From assembly GCF_040412425.1 (NCBI RefSeq), contig NC_089763.1:50584587-50648586 (forward strand): a stretch of DNA of 64,000 nt, written 5' to 3'. Within the stretch, counting starts at the first letter, position 1. The number at the start of each line of letters is the position of its first letter. The DNA is from Macrobrachium rosenbergii. Lineage: Eukaryota > Arthropoda > Malacostraca > Decapoda > Palaemonidae. Below, in pieces: positions 34,969 through 46,199 of this stretch. The notes under the pieces are model-generated. The model worked only from the letters and a program-made list of their open reading frames with translations. It was not told where the DNA came from and did no database searches. The position numbers were made by a program, and so were the translations under genes.

Positions 34969-37180
34969 ACGCTGCCAAGAAGAAGGGTGCTCCGCAGCCC
35001 TCCATCAGGCCAGCGCAGCCACAAAGTTTGCCGGTCTCATCTGATGTGCGGTCCACGTGACGGGGATCTTATTGTTTGGCACCCTGACGGATGTGATGTT
35101 TGCTACGCTCTTTACGAGCAGGCTATCGATGATTGGTAGGTGATCATGCATCTTTCCTTCTTAGCCAACTATAATATTTACATTTTTATCGATTCCTCCG
35201 CCTTGGGTAAGACCACAATAATGTTTTCTTCCGCAGGCTGACCGCAGCAAGTCTCGTGATTCTTCGATTCAGGCCCTTAAAGTCTGGGTTAGACCTTTTG
35301 AATGTCTTAGGAGGAGCTGGCAATCCCTTTTATACTCTCGGGACATTTGTAATGTCCTTTTTCCCCGGCGCTTGGATCACAGCTTCTGTCACCGACGAGA
35401 TTGCTGCCCGTTGATTGCCGGGATTCGGGAGTTGACCCAGCCCTCTCCAGACGGTTCGGCTTTGAGCGCGGCACTGAAGCCGCGCGAATTCGATCCCGCC
35501 TTGAGTCTCCGAGCATTATCCCAGAGCATCAGGCAGGTAAGGGGGTAAGTGAGGCAGGTTCTTCACTGTTTAACTCTCCTTCTTCCTCTGTTGCTTCTTT
35601 TAAAGGCTTCTAAATCTTCATACCTTTCGGCACGTCTGGGTCTATTGCCCCAAGGTGAAGTCCGTTAAAAAAAAAACCTTACCTACTCCGGCAGGCCGAT
35701 ATGGGGTCCCTCCGGGGGCACGGACGGCGAGCCCCTCCACGTCGAAAGAGTACAGCCTCCCCTTCCGGGTCCCAGGCAGAGCCTCAATCACGCCAGGTAG
35801 TTTCCCCTCCTTCTTTTTGGATACACTTCATTTCTTTGAACAGTTCCTGAAAGAATCGACGCGAGATTTGAGAAGATCGACGCGCAGAGTAGACAGTAAG
35901 CTGTCTGGTCTTGCTTCTTCTTTTTCAGTCTCTTTCAAGAAGGTGGAATCTCAACAACGTTCTAGGCATTCTGTTCCTGACCCTTCCACTCTCCCTCCCT
36001 TTGATCTAGGGAATCCTTGGCGTCTCACCCTTTATGCTCCCGAGTTACGAAGGTACTCTTACCATAGAGGGTTTAGGCACGAGGAGAGTGGAAGAGTTAG
36101 GAGTTCTATCCTCCGGACCTGACATCTCCCTACACTGGTTTTGCCAGGCTGAAGGGAGAGGTTTGGAACAGGTCTGATAAAGTCCCTAAGGAGACGGTCA
36201 TCTATCCTAGGGACCAAGCCCAGTCGTCTTTGATGAGGACCTCACGGGAGTGGCAAGCGGAAAACACTAAGCTCACACCAGCTAAGGGAGTGTTCACTAT
36301 GTTCACTCTCAGTGATGTTCTCCTTCTCCCTTGCACTTCAAAGTGGCCTCCTGACTAGCCAGGCTTGCTTCAAGGTAAACCCTTCCTCATCTCCGTGAGA
36401 TCGGACCCTACATCGCTCGTCTTTCCCGGAGGCATCGACTTCTGGAAGGGAGCCCCTAATACGTTCTGGAAACGGTGACTCGACTTGACCCAGACTGCGC
36501 CTCTGGTCTGTTCAGTGAGCAGCTCCTAAAGATCCCGGAGTCGCTCTGAAAAACAGAGGCTGATACTAGAGGAAAGGCTCGCCAGGTCTTTGAACTCTTT
36601 GGCTTTAGCGGAAGCAACTTTTTGGTTTACAGAGAAGATCCATTATTCCAGGTCTTGACGAAATCTCTCTTGGCGAACAGTTCAACAAGATCTGTTTGAC
36701 TTTATGACTGCCCGACTGGCCTGCCGTTGAAGCACATCTTTTCAGCAGCCACAGTTCGATGAACCAAATAAGCTTCTTAAGAGTTCGATCTGGGGTGCTA
36801 ATCTTTTCCCACAAGAAGAAGTTGATGCAGTCTTATCTGAGGCAGCTAGGGTCAATCAAAGCCTCCGTTCCCGTTGGGGCCTGCCCTATAAAAGGAAACA
36901 GTCTGATCTTGCCAGCACTCCCACCAAGTCCAGTAAGAAATTTAAACACTTCAAACGTCTTCCAGCTCAGTCCTTGGTCCAGGTTCCTTTACAAAGTCAA
37001 CCTTCGACCTCTTCCTCCCATCCTCCCCCCTCAGTATGTCCTGGTAAACCCGGCACATCAGTCTTTGGCTGCTCCTTCCTATGTCTCCTCCCAGCTTTCA
37101 ATCCTGCATATGAAAGTCAGGGGAAATTTCTGGGCCCAGACAATCACCCAGAAGCAATAAGCCCCGTGGCTTCGCTCGGG
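34969..37180 (+). pseudogene. gag: DIRS-B gag, first exon and main exon (broken)
   Basis: The first-exon remnant at 34971-35140 has CQEEGCSAALHQAS and, after a frameshift, DLIVWHPDGCDVCYALYEQ, followed by GTAGGT. An acceptor at about 35236 opens the main exon (ADRSKSRDSS). Later fragments are FSSFSVSFKKVESQQRSRHS, STLPPFDLGNPWRLTLYAPE (35985), FDFMTARLACR (36700), SSIWGANLFPQEEVDAVLSEAA and a basic tail near 36890. Indels occur every few hundred bases. The corresponding stretch in D reads further without a break. Confidence 0.75.
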
Positions 37181-39091
37181 GAAGGGGAGCCCCCCGCTCC
37201 TCTCCCAGGAACAGGGGAGGTAGAGGCTCCAGAGGGGGGAAGCAAACACAGGACCGATGACATACATCCTGTGGGCGGGAGGCTGTACCATTTTCGAGCT
37301 CGGTGGACCTTCTGTCCCTGGGCTCAGAGTATAGTTTCCAAGGGCCTAGGCTGGAGTTGGATCGACAATCCCTCCACCAGTCAAGTTTTATCAGGCTACG
37401 ACCAAGGATCTCGAGGACTTTGTGGAGGATCTCCTACAGAAACAGGCTATAGAGAAAGTGAGGTCTCTGAAGTTCCAAGGCAGGCTCTTCAGTGTTCCAA
37501 AGAAAGGTTCCAACAAACGGAGAGTAATTCTGGACTTGTCCCATCTGAATTCCTACATTCGTTGCGATGAGTTTCGGATGCTTACTGTCTCCCAAGTTCG
37601 ACCCTACTGCCCCGTGGAGCCGTAACCACCTCTGTAGATCTTTCCGACGCCTATTATCACGTCCCGGTTGCGAGAGGTTCTCCCCCTTTCTGGGGTTCAG
37701 GCTCGGAAGGCAGGCATATTCCTTCAAGGTGATGCCTTTCGGCCTCAACATAGCCCCAAGGATTTTAACCATGGTTGACAGACACGGTCGTGAAGCAACT
37801 CGATCTCAAGGAATTACGCTGGCTGCGTATCTCGACGACTGGATCATCTGGGCATCCAGCGTCGAGGAATGCCGGAGAGTTACATCCGTGGTGGTCGACT
37901 TTCTAGAATCCTTGGGCTTTCTCGTGTAAACAGGGAGAAGTCCCGCCTGGTTCCCAGCAGTTGTTTTCAATGGCTAGGAATCCAGTGGGATCTGAATTCT
38001 CACAAGCTCTCTCTTCCTCCTCCCAAGAGGAAGGAGATAGCCAGAACAACCAGACAGTTTCTCAAATCCAAAAGGGCCTCTCGGCGGACCCAGGAACGAG
38101 TCTTGGGCTCCCTTCAGTTCGCTTCGGTGACAGACCTGTTGCTGAAAGTGAAACTGAAGGATATCAACAGAGTGTGGCGGAGTCGGGCAAATATCAGGCT
38201 CAGGGACAAGGTGTCTCTGATTCCCACATCATCTTGAAGAAGGACTCCGTCCTTGGTCAACTGTCAAGAGCCTGTCCAAGTCAGTCCCCTTCAAAGAGGT
38301 CTCCTCCGGCGTTGGTTATCCACACAGACGCCTCCTTAAATACCTGGGGAGGATATTCTCAACACCAAGAAGTACAGGGGACTTGGTCCTCATGTTCCGC
38401 CAGTTCCATATAAATGTTCTGGAGGCCATGGCGGTCTTCCTTACCTTGAAGAAGCTTCTTCCACCCAAGAAGATTCACATAAGACTGGTTCTGGACAGCG
38501 CCACGGTAGTCCACTGCATAAACAGGGGAGGTTCAAAATCGAGCAGGATCAACCAGGTAATGATTGCACTTTTCTCCTGGCCTGCAAGAACAAGTGGCAC
38601 CTATCTGCCACCCATCTTGCAGGGGTCCGAACGTCAGTAGCAGATTCCTCTCCAGGACAACTCCCCTCGAAGTCGGAGTGGTCCCTAGCCAGGGCCTGCT
38701 TCAATTGGATCTGCCAACTAGTTCCGGGTCTGGAGGTAGATTTGTTCGCAACCAAGCTCAACAACAAGCTCCTCATTACGTAGCTCCCAACCTGGACCCT
38801 CAAGCTCTTTTCACGGACGCAATGTCATTGGATTGGAACAGGTGGAAGGTGATCTATCTGTTCCCTCCAGTGAATTTGTTGTTGAAAGTCCTCCACAAAC
38901 TGAGGACGTTCAAGGGTCAAGTAGCTCTAGTGGCTCCCTACTGGCCAAAGAGCAGCTGGTTTCCTCTTCTACTAGAACTGAAACTTCGCCACATCCGAAT
39001 CCCCAGTCCGAAACTAACACAAGTAGTACAAACTCAGACTGTGTCAGCTTCCTCAAAAATCCAAAATGCCCTGGCTTTGTGGACTTTATGA
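37181..39091 (+). pseudogene. DIRS-B RT-RNase H-MT polyprotein (broken)
   Basis: GGRLYHFRARWTFCPWAQSI (37265), FSVPKKGSNKRRVILDLSHL (37480), MPFGLNIAPR (37735), catalytic AAYLDDWIIWAS intact (about 37820), FQWLGIQWDLNSHKLSL (37960). RNase H: VIHTDASLNTWGGY (38315), LVLDSATVVHCINRGGSKSS (38480). MT-like: VDLFATKLN... with frameshift, YVAPNLDPQALFTDAMSLDW (38780), YLFPPVNLLLKVLHKL, VALVAPYWPKSSWF (38930) and the stop at 39091. Frame changes near 37600, 37930 and 38640. Confidence 0.82.
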
Positions 39092-40076
39092 AGTTTGCGG
39101 CTCAAAGGGATGCTAACGTTGATCCTGTCAATACCATGTTCTTAGAATCAGATAAACGGGCCTCCACTCTTCGTCAGTACGACTCAGCAATTAAGAAACT
39201 AGCACTCTTTTTAAGAGAATCTGAGGCTACAGTAATGACCATTAATTTAGCGGTCTCCTTTTTTAGATCACTGTTTGAGAAGGGTTTAGCCGCTAGTACT
39301 GTTACTACAGTCAAGTCGGCTCTACGTAAAGTGTTCTTGTATGGTTTCAAAATTGACCTCACAGACCCTTACTTTTCTTCCATCCCTAAAGCATGTGCAC
39401 GTTTGAGGCCAGTAATCCGTCCACATACGGTTTCCTGGTTTCTAAATGACGTGTTGAAGTTAGCCTCAGATATCGATAATCAATCCTGCCCCTACCTTTC
39501 CTTGTTGAGGAAAACGTTGTTTTTAGTTAGCCTGGCTTCGGGTGCTAGAATTTCGGAGCTGTCTGCACTCTCTAGGGAACCCAACCACGCCGACTTCCCC
39601 CTTCCATCAGGGAGGTTTTGCTGATTCTCACCCTACCTTCCTGGCCAAAAATGAAGATCCGCAGCATAGGTGGTCGCCTTGGAAAATTCTTCCTCTGCCT
39701 CTAGACCTGTCCCTGTGTCCAGTTCATACTTTGAGGGCTTATTTAGACAGGTCCTCTCACATCTCTTCTGGGCCTCTCTTTATCAGGGAAGAGGGGGGGT
39801 AATCTTTCTATGTCTGCTATTAGACAACAGATCCTTTTTTCTTTATCAAGCAGGCTAACCCTGACTCAGTCCCAAAAACTTCATGATATTAGAGCTGTGG
39901 CCACCTCCATTAATTACTTTCATTACATGAATTTCACGGATCTTACCAGGTACACCGGTTGGAAGTCACCCTTGGTTTTCAAACGTCACTATTTGAAAAC
40001 ATCCTTGATAGAAGCTCTTAAATTCTCAGCAGTCGCGGCAGGGAACGCATCCCCCTCCCTCTGGTTCCCTTTCTGA
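39030..40076 (+). pseudogene. DIRS-B tyrosine recombinase (frameshifted, catalytic residues kept)
   Basis: SAM-like region LRQYDSAIKKLALFL...FFRSLFEKGLAASTV (39170-39310). Core: SLASGARISELSALS (39530), frame changes near 39600 and 39800, LHDIRAVATSINYFHYMNF (39880) and GWKSPLVFKRHYLKTS (39960). The catalytic Arg, His-x-x-Arg and Tyr are all present. Only indels separate the pieces. Confidence 0.85.
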
Positions 40077-40378
40077 TTCCTAGTCATTTCCTCCTCCACT
40101 GCCTCAGTTATCCCCTTACGGTCATTTCAGTCAGGCTTGCCTTGACTTCTCACCTGGCTGTGTTATCCATGTATTTGTCTAAATGACACATTTAAGTTAT
40201 AAGGTTTTCAATATTGTATAGTTATTTGTTTATGTATTTTTAAGCTAACATCAGTTTCTTTTGTACATTATTGTTATTGTTACTTAGTGATTAAAAGTTT
40301 CTTTTGGACCTTCAATCTTCTGTTCCCTTAGAATTTTTATCTTTTTAGTTTAAGAATTATGTTTATTTCTCTGTTAAT

Positions 40379-40470
40379 TTTTCATCGGCTGACACGGGAC
40401 CCGATCCAGAAAAGGATTTTGACGAAGGAAAAAATCTATTTCTGGAGAGGGGACCGTGTCACCCGATGAC
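40379..40470 (+). repeat. DIRS-B internal complementary region
   Basis: TTCATCGGCTGACACGGGACCCGATCCAG (complement of left end), AAAA, then GGATTTTGACGAAGG...GGACCGTGTCACCCGATG (complement of right end). Confidence 0.9.
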
Positions 40471-40529
40471 CCACCCTCCATCATGTGTCATGTCCCTCCC
40501 ATAGTAAACATCATTCTAGTGGGGTGTTG

Positions 40530-40840
40530 CTTTCATGGAATGCGGCTAGCAGTGTTTTGTGTGCTGTCCACGGGTGGTACATGGGTTTGTAACGGCACCT
40601 CCTGTGGGACTTTTGACCTTGGGATCTCTATAGGATAAGGTTCCGTGTTTTGTAGTTCACCCTTTTCCATACACGACTCCATCTGATGGAGCTCACTCTG
40701 GGGGTAGTAACTCCAGCATTTCATTTAGCTTTCTCTGGTATCTAGCAACGGAATTACCTAGAAATAAGTGCTGAATGGACTTTTTCATCGGGTGACACGG
40801 TCCCCTCTCCAGAAATAGATTTTTCCTTCGTCAAAATCCC
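40530..40840 (+). repeat. DIRS-B right inverted repeat
   Basis: Complement of 32800-33090, from TTTCATGGAATGCGGCTAGC to GTCAAAATCCC. Confidence 0.88.
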
Positions 40841-40848
40841 TTTTTTTT

Positions 40849-41013
40849 ATAGATGATCGATCTGGGGGTAGTAACCCCAGCATTCCTGATAGCTTTTTTC
40901 TCTGGTATTTTTAGCAATACTAATACCTAGAAATTAGTGCTTAATGGTAATTTCACCGGGTGACACAGGTCTTCCCTCAGAAATAGATTTTTCCTTTGTC
41001 AAAATCCCTTTTT
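40849..41013 (+). repeat. DIRS-A right inverted repeat, second part
   Basis: ATAGATGATCGATCTGGGGG through CAAAATCCCTTTTT, complementary to 24243-24382. Continues 32627-32796 across DIRS-B. Confidence 0.9.
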
Positions 41014-42159
41014 AAGCCACAATATAAGCACATGAAACTAAAGGATTGATAGTCAATATGCATATAGGAATCAGTTAGGTATCTGCAACGCTCTTTTAGA
41101 CCATTTGCAAGAGAACCTTGATAAAGGCTTTGAGTGCAGAGCAATTCAAATACATTTTAGTGCTACTTTTTATTTAGTAAATCACAAGACCCTTATATAT
41201 AAATTTTAGAATCTTGGAGTGGGTGGATATGTTTTAGTATTACTTCAAGATTCTTTACAGGTAGGCACCAGCAAGTTGCTGTTGATGAGGTCTTTAGTGA
41301 ACCAAGACGTATTGTGTCTGGAGTCTCACAGGATGGTGTTTTTTGTTGACTGTTATTTTTAGTGTCCTTGGTCCACTCTTATTTTTAGTGTATACAAGTG
41401 ATATGGTTGTTGACCTGGAAAACAAGATTGTTCACTGTGCCAATGGTGCAACACTTGTGGGTGTAGTGAAGTCTCCACTTATGAGAAATAAAGCTGCCCT
41501 TAGTCTCAATCGGCACATGGACTGGATCAGTGAATGGTGTAATTGGTGGGGTGTGAGGCTTAACTCCAATAAAACGAAAACACTATTGATTTGCAGATTT
41601 CGTGCAAATTTTCCACCCCATCCTCCCCTTCAGGTGGATGGGACTCTGCTGAATGAGTCTGAAGCTTTAACTATTCTAGGTGTAATTTTTTACTTGCGTC
41701 TTACTTTTGAGAAACATCTAATAAAACTGTAAGTAAATGCTGCACGAAAATTAGGTATTATTCATAAGGCCTCATATATTTATAACAGCGATAAAATCAT
41801 TGGAATCTGTTTTAGGTCATATGTTTTTCCTTTACGACTAGAATTCTGTTCTATGGTGTGGATGTCTGCTTCTGCCAAAGATTTATCTCTTTTAAATAGA
41901 GTGGTTCATGGTGGTAGGTTTCTGTTTCCTGATATTAGTCTTAGACCATCAACAGATGGTCTCTTGATTGTCAAAGTTGTATTTTAACAGAGATCTTTCA
42001 CATTCACAATTGATCCCTGATCCCCTTTTTCTGCCTAGAGCAACCAGATTTGCTGAACAGCAGCACCAGTAACAGTAATTGTGCCTTGCCTTGCTGTCAA
42101 ACTTCTCTTTTCCAGAGGTCCTTTATTCCTCACATCACTGGACTATGGAACAGCCTCCC

Positions 42160-42275
42160 TGAGGATGTCATGCTGTTGGAACTTCAGAAGTTCTAGTGAA
42201 GATCCAGTGTATTACTACCCTATTGGAACTTCAGAAGTTCAAATGAAAATGCAGTGTATTACTACCTTAAGACAA
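42160..42275 (+). repeat. about 50-bp tandem duplication at the LINE 3' end
   Basis: TTGGAACTTCAGAAGTTC followed by AGTGTATTACTACC occurs twice in succession. Confidence 0.85.
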
Positions 42276-42306
42276 ATCTCTTTAAATTTTAATAATTTAG
42301 TTACAT

Positions 42307-42308
42307 TT

Positions 42309-42339
<31 letters not shown>

Positions 42340-42343
42340 TTTG
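42307..42343. repeat. (TTTA)n microsatellite, LINE 3' tail
   Basis: About 37 bp of TTTA directly after the LINE C-terminal coding region. Short simple tails are common at LINE 3' ends. Confidence 0.95.
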
Positions 42344-42345
42344 TT

Positions 42346-42495
42346 AATTCATCCATTTTTTGATAACTGATTTCTTTTTCTGTATTTCCCTTTACCTTAT
42401 GTTACTTCTTTTGAATGAATACCAAATGCCTTGGAAGCTTGAATTTCAAGTCAGTGGACTCTTTGGGATTATTCCATATGAATGGGTTCAACTTG

Positions 42496-42546
<51 letters not shown>

Positions 42547-42932
42547 TGTCAGTTATTTAGTGCAGATTATCCATTAATTCAGGGATTCATGTGCTAGCCC
42601 TGAATAATTACTCTAGTACTGTACAAGGATTATCTTTATCAAATATGTTGCAGTGTGAAGCTGCATCATTTTCTCAATTAACAAAACAAAGTATAGCTAT
42701 TAATGAGATGTAACTCAGGCTCAGATAATTTTGCAGCTTACGTGATGAACTATTGATGTCGTAATTGTAATAATTATAGATTTTTAACAATGTAGCTTCC
42801 TGCTGGATGCTGCCATTGAACTACTGAAGTGAGTTAAATGTTTTTTCATAAAACTGCTTCTTTTTATGTCATATGACTATCACACACTATACTGTATTGC
42901 ATATTGTTTTCTTATTGAGTGCACTATTTCAG
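42346..42932. other. unique intronic sequence with a (AAT)n run
   Basis: No gene seen. (AAT)n occupies 42496-42544. The region ends in a weak pyrimidine tract and ATTTCAG, the acceptor of the second visible host exon. Confidence 0.6.
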
Positions 42933-43084
42933 GGTGTGTTATATTGCGTATGCAAGTGGCCACTGGGTGTATCCAATTCTTGCACATTTACCAGTAGGAG
43001 GACGTGTAGTGTTTATATCATTAATGTCTGTTTTAGCCAGTTTATTTTATCTTCTTGGAGAAGGCATGAACAACAGAATATGGG
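42933..43084 (+). CDS. AIG1-like: AIG1/ADTRP-family membrane hydrolase, penultimate visible exon
   Basis: 152 nt between ACTATTTCAG and GTGAGT. Joined to 1811 it reads VW/VCYIAYASGHWVYPILAHL, then a membrane segment LMSVLASLFYLLGEGMNNRIWG. Human AIG1 has WVCWVHHVTGMWVYPFL and YLLGEVLNNYIW at the same place and order. The reading phase (2 nt in, 1 nt out) agrees with the exons on both sides. This supplies the last two predicted membrane passes. No in-frame stop or frameshift, unlike all the surrounding elements. Confidence 0.9.
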
Positions 43085-44812
43085 GTGAGTACTGAAATCA
43101 TTTTCTTTTGTATGATTTATTTGATGTAAATCCATGAAGCTCACATTATCATATAACTCTTCACTACATAGTCAAACAATTGTAAACTTTTTGTTTTATT
43201 TTACTGTTTCATTAGCATCCTATGTAAGTAGTCAGAGTACTGTACTAAATACTTAATTAAATTGTCTGAGTTGTCGTCAAATTTTGGATATGGGCTACAA
43301 CACATTTTATTATAGTATTTTTAGGTGAAAAATAAATAAAAGCCTTTAAGTTTTGATGCATCTTCCATATTGTCTAATTTTAACGTAGACTTGTGGGATA
43401 CAGTAATCCCTTAATTGAGAGTGATGATGAATTGATTTTTGAAACATCTGCTTTTTAATATTTTCCATCTAGGTACTATCTGGTGAATATGGTGAAACAA
43501 GTAATCTGTCTAAACAGACATTTAAATTTATGAGATCATGAATTTGATAACTGATTTTCATCTTGCTCTTGGACAAGGCTTAGTGGTATTCTTTTTATTC
43601 ACATCTGCATGTACTCATCATTTCCTTGACTACTCTACTCTTTCTAAATGTTCTTATTTTCCTTTCTATTACACAGTGTATGCATTAATTTAGAGATTAC
43701 AAAATTGAGGGAATGCTATCCCACAAAGAACTCATTTAATCTCAAGATTTTCCTGTCACTAGAGTTGCATATTATTTTGCTATTTTGAAAATACATATGA
43801 AGATTTATGTGCCAAAATAATGCTGCAGTTACAACCCTCTCATAATTTTGACAAGTAATAGCACATATGTACTCCTCAATTCATCTTCATCATCATCATT
43901 GCCTCCAAGGTTGTTTCAAAGGGCTCCTCTTAAAATCCACTACTCATGTTTTCCCTGTGTGTTTTCTGTCATAAGTCTTCATTCATCTCCAGTCTCCTTT
44001 CTCAAAATTCTTATCTAAGTAGATCTGGGTCTTCCAGTTCCTCTGGTTCCCACAGGAACCCAACTGACTCTGTCACATACTATTCTCGCAGTCGTTATTT
44101 GAAGAATATGTCCAAGCCATCTGCATGTCCCTTTCGTTGTTATCTTATCTACATACCTCCATATTTTACTGATAACTGTCTGAAGTTTTCCTATGAAATT
44201 CTTTTTATTTCTTTAACTCATTGTATCCTTGTCATTTATTTTTTTACATTTCAAATACACCATTGTAAAATAAAACTCTTTCTCTAAAGAACAAGCACAA
44301 TTTTATCAGTATAGGTATAATAGTAACTTAGCTTCAGTTGTTAAGGAATATAGTATTATTATGGAGCTACAGATGTTAATACAGTCCGACCTCTGTAAAC
44401 CTTCATCCCTGGGATCAGGCCACTGCCAGATCACAGAAAATCTTGGAGGACAGAAATCACCCCTATAAAACCCCTTATGTTAACAAAGTCTTGCCAGCTC
44501 AGTCCACGTATATACTACTGTGTTATCAAAAGTAGAACAAAGCTTATGAATAATCACTGTCATTCATTAGGTTTAGTTCCATATGAAAATTGTGGCCTGC
44601 TCTTTCAGCATCTCCCCGGAAATGCATACGCCCTCACTATGTCAGACCTCAAACCACTTTATAATCACACTGTCAAGTTCTGATCTCTGGCACCTTTCAG
44701 TGTTTTCCGGCACTTCAAATTTTACTGGCTTTCTTTTTCAGCAAAAACCTAAAAATCTGCTGTTTTTGTTCTTTAAACCTGAATATGTGTGAGTATGTGT
44801 GTGTGTGGGTGT

Positions 44813-44815
<3 letters not shown>
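43085..44815. other. unique intronic sequence, nothing recognised
   Basis: AT-rich, with small open frames only. At about 44382 ACAGTCCGACCTCTGTAAAC may be the end of a short MITE, but no partner end was found. Confidence 0.45.

Positions 44816-44888
<73 letters not shown>
44816..44888. repeat. (GA)n microsatellite
   Basis: About 73 bp of GA preceded by a short TG run. Confidence 0.97.
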
Positions 44889-44890
<2 letters not shown>

Positions 44891-45384
44891 ATTGGCCCTG
44901 CTTAGGTTTTAATAAAACTGTTCTTTTCATACTGTATGCAATTATATTTCCTGCATTATTGTCATATTATTATCGTATTATAATTTATGAACCTTTGCAT
45001 CCTGTTTACATTCTTAAAATCATCAGCTGATTGAATTTTACCAACATCATCACAGCAATTAGTTGGTAAATGAGGTGCATTTTGGAGGTTTTGGTTTGTA
45101 TGTAAATTATCAAAGCTGGGTTTAAATATGCAACTGTATTTATAAATTAAGCAAATTAAATTAAGTAAAGGTGTGATTTCGCCAGTTTTGGAAGTTGCAT
45201 TTTCCCTTTCAAAACGTTCTGTGGCCTGCACATATTTGTTTCTTCAGCCATAGCTATGGCACACTTTCCTCTCCTTTGCATGAAGGATGAATAAAGATTT
45301 ATTTTATTTTTATGTATGGAAGTCACCATTGAAAATTAGCAAATTTTTAGCAAGTTGACAGCTGTAGCGCAACCGATAATAAAA
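44889..45384. other. unique intronic sequence, nothing recognised
   Basis: AT-rich. No domain or repeat recognised up to the right end of DIRS-G. Confidence 0.5.
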
Positions 45385-45802
45385 CAGGTTTTGATGTAGG
45401 AAAAACCTATTTTTGGCATTCGCTGTTGAGTCCTCAAGGAGCTACCCTCCATGGTCTACCAGAGCTACATGGTGACCAAACTATATCAAAGAATTCTCTT
45501 CTAGTTGGTCGTTTGGCCAGGTATTGCTTCGTAATGATTAACATTATAACACACGTGATGGAGTATATAATGGACTCAAAGATAAGAGGACACTTTCCCT
45601 TAACTTCAGCGAAGCTGAAGCCAGTTTTTCCAACATCAAAAGAACCTGCAAGAAAGAGAGGTGACTTATTACCCATGCGCATCCGCCCTCTTGTTTACAA
45701 CCGGGCCGTTAAAAGACCAAGGAGCCATTACTCTTTGTTGGTCAATGCAGATTGATCCCTTGCTTAAATCCCATGCCTTTTCGTCAGGGAAATGGGAGGA
45801 TT

Positions 45803-45895
45803 TCGAGGACTCAGCAATGACTACCAAAAACAGGTTTTTCTTACGTCAAAACCTGTTTTTTGATAGTGTAGTCGCTGTTTCGTCCTCAAGGAGCT
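45803..45895 (-). repeat. DIRS-G internal complementary region
   Basis: GAGGACTCAGCAATGACTACC...AAAACAGGTTTTTCTTACGTC followed by AAAACCTGTTTTTTGATAGTGTAGTCGCTG and GTCCTCAAGGAGCT. The first half is the complement of the outer end at 45385-45445. The second half should match the missing left end. Confidence 0.75.
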
Positions 45896-46199
45896 TTATA
45901 AAGAAATTGACAGGTGACGAAAAAGGCTTAAGCTCTCACTTTTTAATCCCAACACCCCAATGGAAATTACATTTCCAGTCCAAGGTCAAGCCACAGATTC
46001 CAAGTCCCATTCTTTATTCCAAATACTCTTCAGGTTTTGATACCAGGGAACAAGAAACTATACACAAACTTACGTTTTAGGATGTAGTTCTACAGTGGCT
46101 TACCTAAGCTTGCTGAGTTTGGTTGTAGTACTGTCGCCCCTCTCCCAGCGATAATTAGCATACTCACCGTCAATAAGACCATTGGTTTTCTGCCGCAGC

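Larger units (their letters stand above)
32800..40840 (+). mobile_element. DIRS-B, nested full-length DIRS element
   Basis: Left end CTGGATAGGGTCCCG at 32800, right end GTCAAAATCCC at 40840, with T runs at both junctions. The layout is the same as DIRS-A: left repeat, leader, gag, RT-RNase H-MT, recombinase, internal complementary region, right repeat. It interrupts the right inverted repeat of DIRS-A between GACGTCTATTT and ATAGATGATCG, so it is the younger insertion. The ORFs are highly similar to C and D. Many single-base indels break them at positions where C or D read through, so the true copy may be more intact than it looks. Confidence 0.9.
24243..41013 (+). mobile_element. DIRS-A, with DIRS-B nested in its right inverted repeat
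   Basis: The left inverted repeat starts at 24243 (CTGAGTTCGTCCTGTGTCACC). The right end is CAAAATCCCTTTTT at 41013. Without the nested DIRS-B the element is about 8.7 kb. Order on + strand: left repeat, leader, gag (two exons), RT-RNase H-MT, tyrosine recombinase, internal complementary region, right repeat. Outside the element the LINE reads ...EKLIF / KPQYKH..., restoring an open frame with no gained or lost codon beyond the T run. The RT active site (YLDDW) is kept but several frames are broken, so it is a recent but non-autonomous-looking copy. Confidence 0.9.
41014..42345 (+). pseudogene. second LINE, downstream part (rest of RT and 3' end)
   Basis: Resumes the RT exactly where 24242 left off: KPQYKHMKLK, DSQYAYRNQLGICNALLDH, DKGFECRAIQIHFSATFYLVNH, VSGV...VFFVDC..., LGPLLFLVYTSDMVVDLENK. 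The active-site block reads HCANGATLVG where YADDATLVG is expected, so both catalytic Asp are lost. The thumb region follows (RLTFEKHLIK, AARKLGIIHKASYIYN), then RSFIPHITGLWNSLPEDVM and a 3' end in (TTTA)n. RT order suggests a CR1/L2/Jockey-like clade without RNase H. Confidence 0.82.
1812..42932 (+). other. 41.1-kb intron of the AIG1-like gene
   Basis: Starts GTAAGT (1812) and ends TTTCAG (42932). The flanking exons join in phase: TG from the first and G from the second make the Trp of LVW/VCYIAYASGHW, the same Trp-Val-Cys seen at this place in human AIG1 (ILWVCW). Most of the intron is transposable elements: DIRS-F, an I-like LINE, element H, a TIR element, and a second LINE split by DIRS-A and DIRS-B. 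Confidence 0.85.

Noticed and set aside
40456..40724. Repeated small ORFs at the DIRS ends (for example 53083-53274, 2742-2984, 10157-10468)
   Set aside because: They lie in the inverted repeats and recur only because the repeats recur; both strands are open by chance.
42360..42560. Open frame ending in a poly-Asn or poly-Ile run
   Set aside because: Product of the (AAT)n microsatellite at 42496-42544.
44785..45030. Open frame with a long Arg-Glu repeat
   Set aside because: Translation of the (GA)n microsatellite; no flanking coding signal.
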